A stretch of DNA of 64,000 bases from Saccharicrinis sp963677245 (GTDB lineage: Bacteria; Bacteroidota; Bacteroidia; Bacteroidales; Marinilabiliaceae). Both the position numbers and the translations under genes were made by a program. Location: NCBI GenBank assembly GCA_963677245.1, contig OY781921.1, positions 2,170,001 to 2,234,000 on the forward strand. Direction: 5' to 3'. Below the pieces are notes generated by a model. The model was not told the origin of the DNA. It made no database searches and worked only from the letters and a program-made list of their open reading frames with translations. Positions 60,347 through 64,000 of this stretch are shown here, one piece after another (within the stretch, counting starts at the first letter, position 1; the number at the start of each line of letters is the position of its first letter).

Positions 60347-61256
60347 ATACAAAAGTAATCACTGCTGCAATTACCACTCCCGTCAACAATAAAATACCGT
60401 ATAAGATACTAATGGCCATGAGTCGCATAATGGTTGTCAGCCATTTTCGTTGATATAGTTTTCTGGCTCCGATTACCGAATAAACAGGAGCCAACACCAA
60501 CAACCAGGCTTCATAGCTGGACGATTTATCTGGAAAAACAAATGAAATAATCATTAATACAATAAAAATCACAAACAAAAAGGAGTGCTGATTAATAGAA
60601 AAGATTAAATGCCCCAGATAGTATTTATGTTTTTTATGAAAGAATAGCCACAATAAACTTCCATAAACAGGCATTATTAAAAACAACATCCACGAAAAGT
60701 ATTTTATAAGCTGAGGAATAAAATATTCAGGATGCTTCTGTATTTCCTTCCATTTTTCTTCCTCTCCATTATCATCTTTCGCTTGCTTTACTTTCTCTAA
60801 TTTATCAGCATATTTTAGCTTCGCTTCTTTGGAGCCAAGCATATATGTTGTATCTACAAAAAAAGACATCCCGAATTGTGTGGAATCTGGTAGGCCGGGA
60901 TGCAATTTTACAACAGAGTTTTCTTTACCAATGTTATCCTGCGTGACATAGCTTAACATCAAAAAGAAAATAAAACTCACAAAAACATAAAAGCGAAAAG
61001 GTGGCATATAACGAACCCGGCGTCCCACAACAAACTCTTTGGCCATTTTGCCCGGCTGAAATAAAACAGCAATCAGGGTTTTCCATAAACGGGTATCAAA
61101 GGCAAATATATTCCCCATTAAATCATATATCAAAAAGCCAAAAGGTTTTTCATAATCTTTAGTCGATTGACCACAATGAGGACAAAAATTTCCCACAAAC
61201 TCCGATTCGCAGTTTTTGCAGGTAATAAATTCACTTTCTGAATGAGTCTCTTTCAT
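60345..61256 (-). CDS. DUF3667 membrane protein with zinc ribbon
   Basis: The 303-residue protein starts with a zinc ribbon (TCKNCESEFVGNFCPHCGQS, CxxC...CxxC). A DUF3667 signature follows (FLIYDLMGNIFAFDTRLWKT, LFQPGKMAKEFVVGRRVRYM, PPFRFYVFVSFIFF). It has about five membrane helices (the first near residues 86-104, then four in the C-terminal half) and a charged loop in the middle (about 140-180). The family is widespread in Bacteroidota, and its role is unknown. The intact IS982 element lies upstream of its start (115 bases) and may have separated it from its natural promoter region. Confidence 0.82.
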   Translation of the reverse strand: MKETHSESEFITCKNCESEFVGNFCPHCGQSTKDYEKPFGFLIYDLMGNIFAFDTRLWKTLIAVLFQPGKMAKEFVVGRRVRYMPPFRFYVFVSFIFFLMLSYVTQDNIGKENSVVKLHPGLPDSTQFGMSFFVDTTYMLGSKEAKLKYADKLEKVKQAKDDNGEEEKWKEIQKHPEYFIPQLIKYFSWMLFLIMPVYGSLLWLFFHKKHKYYLGHLIFSINQHSFLFVIFIVLMIISFVFPDKSSSYEAWLLVLAPVYSVIGARKLYQRKWLTTIMRLMAISILYGILLLTGVVIAAVITFV

Positions 61257-61370
61257 CTGTTAAATTTTACTTTTCACTGATCAGATGGAACACAAATAAA
61301 TTTAATCATACTCCTTTGAGTAATAGAGAAGAATCAAATTTACATGTTCGTTTCTTGGCTAAGTTCTATT

Positions 61371-62413
61371 AACCTGAGTTCGATTCTTAACTATTTTACA
61401 ATCAATGAAATAAGGATACAATAATCTTTGAAATAATTGCAAATAAAAATGGATTTTACTAATTTAAAAGTCTGACAAACAAATAATTAGAAGTAAAATC
61501 CATGTATTTAAGTAAAGATAAAATTACGGAAATTTTCGTTTTAGTTGATGAATTTTGCATTGAATTTGAAAAAACAGTTACTAGGCATAGCTTGGGGAAT
61601 AAACCCAAGAAAAAGCCTAGAATGAGCCATAGCGAAGTGATTACCATAATGATTTTGTTTCATTTTGGAGCGTTTAAAAATTTAAAACATTTCTATTTGT
61701 TCTATGTAAAAGAACATTTACGGCAAGATTTTCCTAGAACCGTTTCTTACAATCGGTTTGTTGAAATACTCCAACAAACAGCCTTACCCATGACCTTGTT
61801 TCTAAAAACATGTTGCCTGGGTGAATGCACTGGAATTTCTTATGTGGACTCAACTCCTATCCGAGTTTGCAAAAACAAACGCATACCAAGACACAAGGTT
61901 TTTGAAGGCTTGGCACAAAGAGGAAAATCAACAATGGGCTACTTCTTTGGTTTTAAATTGCACTTTATCATAAATGATAAGGGAGAGATCCTAAATTTTG
62001 TAATTACTCCCGGAAATACAGACGACAGAGAGCCCCTGAAAAATCAAAAGTTTGTTGAAAAAATAAAAGGTAAACTATATGCCGATAAGGGGTATGTATC
62101 TAAAAAACTCACTGAAGTACTATTTATTGACGGACTCCACCTAATAACTTACATTAGAAATAATATGCGTAATGTAATAATGGAAATGAAAGACAAGCTC
62201 TTGTTAAGAAAAAGGTCTGTGATAGAAACTATAAACGATGAACTTAAAAACATATGTTCTATTGAACATTCCAGACACAGGTCTTTTGAAAACTTTATTA
62301 CTAATATGATTTCTGGTTTAATTGCTTATTCTTTTTTCCCAAAGAAACCTGCTATCAAATATGATGTAATAAAAACTGATCAATTAGCTCTTTTTTAAAA
62401 TCGAACTCAGGTT
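61371..62413 (+). mobile_element. Intact IS982-family insertion sequence
   Basis: A 1043-base element has perfect 15-base terminal inverted repeats: AACCTGAGTTCGATT at 61371-61385 and its complement at 62399-62413. ACC near the outer end is typical of IS982. One transposase gene fills it. The flanks (TTCTATTA on the left, TATTATTA on the right of the ACC ends) match at 6 of 8 positions, so no exact target duplication is evident. The insertion lies between the DUF3667 and alpha-amylase genes. Confidence 0.9.
61502..62398 (+). CDS. IS982-family DDE transposase
   Basis: The 298-residue transposase cuts and joins the element ends. The DDE triad is visible: Asp in SYVDSTPIRVC, Asp in KLYADKGYVSK and Glu in SVIETINDELKN. 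The segments RGKSTMGYFFGFKLHFIIND and VFEGLAQRGKS are characteristic of IS982. The frame is full length, with the stop touching the right inverted repeat, so it is probably active. It starts about 115 bases inside the left end. Confidence 0.93.
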   Translation: MYLSKDKITEIFVLVDEFCIEFEKTVTRHSLGNKPKKKPRMSHSEVITIMILFHFGAFKNLKHFYLFYVKEHLRQDFPRTVSYNRFVEILQQTALPMTLFLKTCCLGECTGISYVDSTPIRVCKNKRIPRHKVFEGLAQRGKSTMGYFFGFKLHFIINDKGEILNFVITPGNTDDREPLKNQKFVEKIKGKLYADKGYVSKKLTEVLFIDGLHLITYIRNNMRNVIMEMKDKLLLRKRSVIETINDELKNICSIEHSRHRSFENFITNMISGLIAYSFFPKKPAIKYDVIKTDQLALF

Positions 62414-62489
62414 ATTATTATTACAAATATGTGCTATTTGTCTCTTTTATCAACAATTACACATCTATTTTATTTCCTCTCTTCGGACT

Positions 62490-62532
62490 AAAAAGAAAAA
62501 AGAGCAAGTGTTCACTCCAACACTTGCTCTTT
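62490..62532 (-). terminator. Terminator of the alpha-amylase gene
   Basis: AAAGAGCAAGTGTT and AACACTTGCTCTTT pair perfectly around six bases. The minus strand then has a T-rich tail. Confidence 0.85.
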
Positions 62533-62557
62533 CACAAACTTATAATTAACTCTAATT

Positions 62558-63934
62558 TTATTGCATAGAAAGATATTTAGACTCTTCTACCCAAACCGAA
62601 GTGCTTTCATCCACACATTTAAAACAGCCCCAACCATCGTTATTGGTCCAGATATCTTCGTTTACCTTATCCATAAAGTCACGATATTTTGTGTTGGGTT
62701 TTCCCGTTTTTAACCACTTGTAACCTGCACCTCCTCGCGTAAGCACTACGGCCATGCTATTATCGTAATGGTAACCTCCGGCATATGACCATCCGATTGT
62801 ACTGTAATGATCAAAGCGATCCATTCTTTCGCCATAAGTGCAATTATTGCGAAGCTTCATCATTTTTAAAATAAGCGATTCATCTTTAATCATATCCACA
62901 TTGGACACGCATGGATAACCTTGTTCTCGTAACAAAATAATTGCATAGGCCTGTGATTTAAACCAGTCGCCTACATAATGCCCTCGTGGCTCACCATCAT
63001 GCATAGCCGGCTGGTCGTCATGCGATCCCACAAAAGTAACCGCCTTACATGGTCGGCGTTGCACCAGTGTATCGTTTAAAACAGCCCCCATATCAAAACC
63101 CAAACCTTTCATGGAAGCATGTACCAATTTACGTTGCAGAGGAAAATCATATACCGACAACTTACCTTCGGTTTGATTGATGTAATTTTCCAGGGTGCAA
63201 ATATTATCATCGCTATACTCACCCAAGCCAAACAATCCTTTTTGCGCTTCTTCCTCCATAGCTTTATGAAAACCCAAGGTTCCTTTTGGTCTGATATGCT
63301 TCACTGCATCATAACGATAACCATCCGTATGAATTTTTGCCAGGTTCTTTCTTCCATGCTCCTTAAGTTTTTCAACCAATTCAATGCTATCAAAATCAAG
63401 GTCGCACCCCATTAAGGCGTCTTGATTTGGTGCCAGATCAAATTTCTTTCCACTGAGCACATACCATTGCCCTTCATGAATACAATCGAAATGATGGTGA
63501 TCAACTCCTAACTTAGGAAATGAAGTGTACATATCGCGCTGATGCCATGTAGCCCAGGCATGTGCCGGCTTGTTTTTATCCGCGTTGGAAACATGCAAAC
63601 ACCATACGCCCGATTCCAACTCGCCACCCATTAAATGGTTATGAACAGTATCGTGATATACTTGCACACCCGCATCCTTTAATGCTGCACAAGCTTCCTT
63701 TAGCTCTTGTTCATTGCCATACTTGGTGTTGTTAAAATCACTCCAGTGCGAAATAGAATAACCCACACTGTTTTCTCCGCCCATAGATATACAGGTCGGA
63801 GGTAGCCATACTGCCGTAAAGCCCTGCTGCTTAATAAGAGCTGCATCTCGTTTTAATCTTTTCCATAATTTAAGACCAGATTCGTCTTCGCGTGGAGAAT
63901 AGTAATTCCACGGTTGTAAAATTGTACCTCTCAT
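62558..63934 (-). CDS. GH13 alpha-amylase, cytoplasmic type
   Basis: The 458-residue enzyme has no signal peptide, so it should act inside the cell on maltodextrins or glycogen. The four conserved GH13 regions are present: DTVHNH (I), GYRYDAVKHI with the nucleophile Asp (II), FGLGEYSD with the acid/base Glu (III) and FVGSHDDQP with the transition-state Asp (IV). The layout (no signal, short C-domain ending SVWVEESKYLSMQ) resembles GH13 subfamily 5 bacterial alpha-amylases. Region IV reads FVGSHD where FVDNHD is usual. The gene stands alone between the IS element and the window end. Confidence 0.88.
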   Translation of the reverse strand: MRGTILQPWNYYSPREDESGLKLWKRLKRDAALIKQQGFTAVWLPPTCISMGGENSVGYSISHWSDFNNTKYGNEQELKEACAALKDAGVQVYHDTVHNHLMGGELESGVWCLHVSNADKNKPAHAWATWHQRDMYTSFPKLGVDHHHFDCIHEGQWYVLSGKKFDLAPNQDALMGCDLDFDSIELVEKLKEHGRKNLAKIHTDGYRYDAVKHIRPKGTLGFHKAMEEEAQKGLFGLGEYSDDNICTLENYINQTEGKLSVYDFPLQRKLVHASMKGLGFDMGAVLNDTLVQRRPCKAVTFVGSHDDQPAMHDGEPRGHYVGDWFKSQAYAIILLREQGYPCVSNVDMIKDESLILKMMKLRNNCTYGERMDRFDHYSTIGWSYAGGYHYDNSMAVVLTRGGAGYKWLKTGKPNTKYRDFMDKVNEDIWTNNDGWGCFKCVDESTSVWVEESKYLSMQ

Positions 63935-64000
63935 TTTAGTTGTGCTAATTGTTTAATTAAACATCTGGATATTTGTCACCTGCATGCATATGGAGATAGA
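63935..64000. other. Window end, upstream of the alpha-amylase gene
   Basis: These 66 bases hold the region just before the amylase start. A TTTAATTAAA palindrome and a GCATGCATATG stretch are visible. No gene start or promoter is clear. Confidence 0.4.

Overview
The window comes from a Bacteroidota chromosome, most likely a marine, anaerobic or facultative member of the Bacteroidales/Marinilabiliales. The base composition is AT-rich. Several promoters match the Bacteroidota pattern TTG-N(19-21)-TAnnTTTG. Three genes carry type IX secretion (T9SS) C-terminal sorting domains, one of them frameshifted. Typical families include SusC-type TonB receptors with a carboxypeptidase-like N-terminal domain, propeller-type sensors, DUF5777, DUF6261, DUF5522 and DUF3667. 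All functional calls below are by motif reading only; no database search was run.

Region by region. 1-11.7 kb is an almost entirely plus-strand envelope redox locus: two paralogous di-heme oxidoreductase (DUF1111-type) lipoproteins, an imelysin lipoprotein, two porin-like barrels, a Rid-fold protein resembling chorismatases, two mono-heme CxxCH lipoproteins, a DUF5777-type barrel and a protein with an SGAT flavinylation-like motif. 11.9-16.2 kb holds a TonB-dependent receptor followed by a LytS/LytTR two-component pair. 16.3-17.2 kb is a T9SS-cargo gene broken at an 8-A homopolymer. 17.3-22.4 kb pairs a membrane-bound propeller/AraC regulator with a GH31 glycosidase. 22.4-28.7 kb looks accessory: a DUF2971 protein, a DUF6261 protein preceded by a regular array of eight near-palindromes, a T9SS surface protein and a large lipoprotein. 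28.9-33.1 kb encodes trans-4-hydroxyproline dehydratase (glycyl radical enzyme), its activase and a small winged-helix-like protein. 33.2-50.8 kb is mostly housekeeping: a GT39-like membrane protein, panB, a pseudouridine synthase, cdd, a LysM glucosaminidase, fmt, a DHOD-like protein, anmK, ribBA, an LptF/G permease and a PAP2 phosphatase, with a secreted tail-collar/T9SS pair in the middle. 51-57.6 kb has an alkaline phosphatase, a large propeller histidine kinase, tRNA-Met(CAT) and an ECF sigma/partner operon. 57.7-64 kb has recQ, DUF6249, DUF3667, an intact IS982-family element and a cytoplasmic-type alpha-amylase.

How the genes may work together. The first 16 kb reads as one programme: porins and a TonB receptor admit substrates, haem- and possibly flavin-carrying lipoproteins move electrons in the periplasm, imelysin may handle metal, and the LytS/LytTR pair may control it. 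The substrate is unknown. Two features stand out as possibly undescribed: this locus, and the 41-42 bp phased palindrome array upstream of the DUF6261 gene. Several families of short intergenic repeats (ACTG-rich, purine-rich, CTTGTGTC, CCCCTCC hairpins) are scattered through the first 37 kb.
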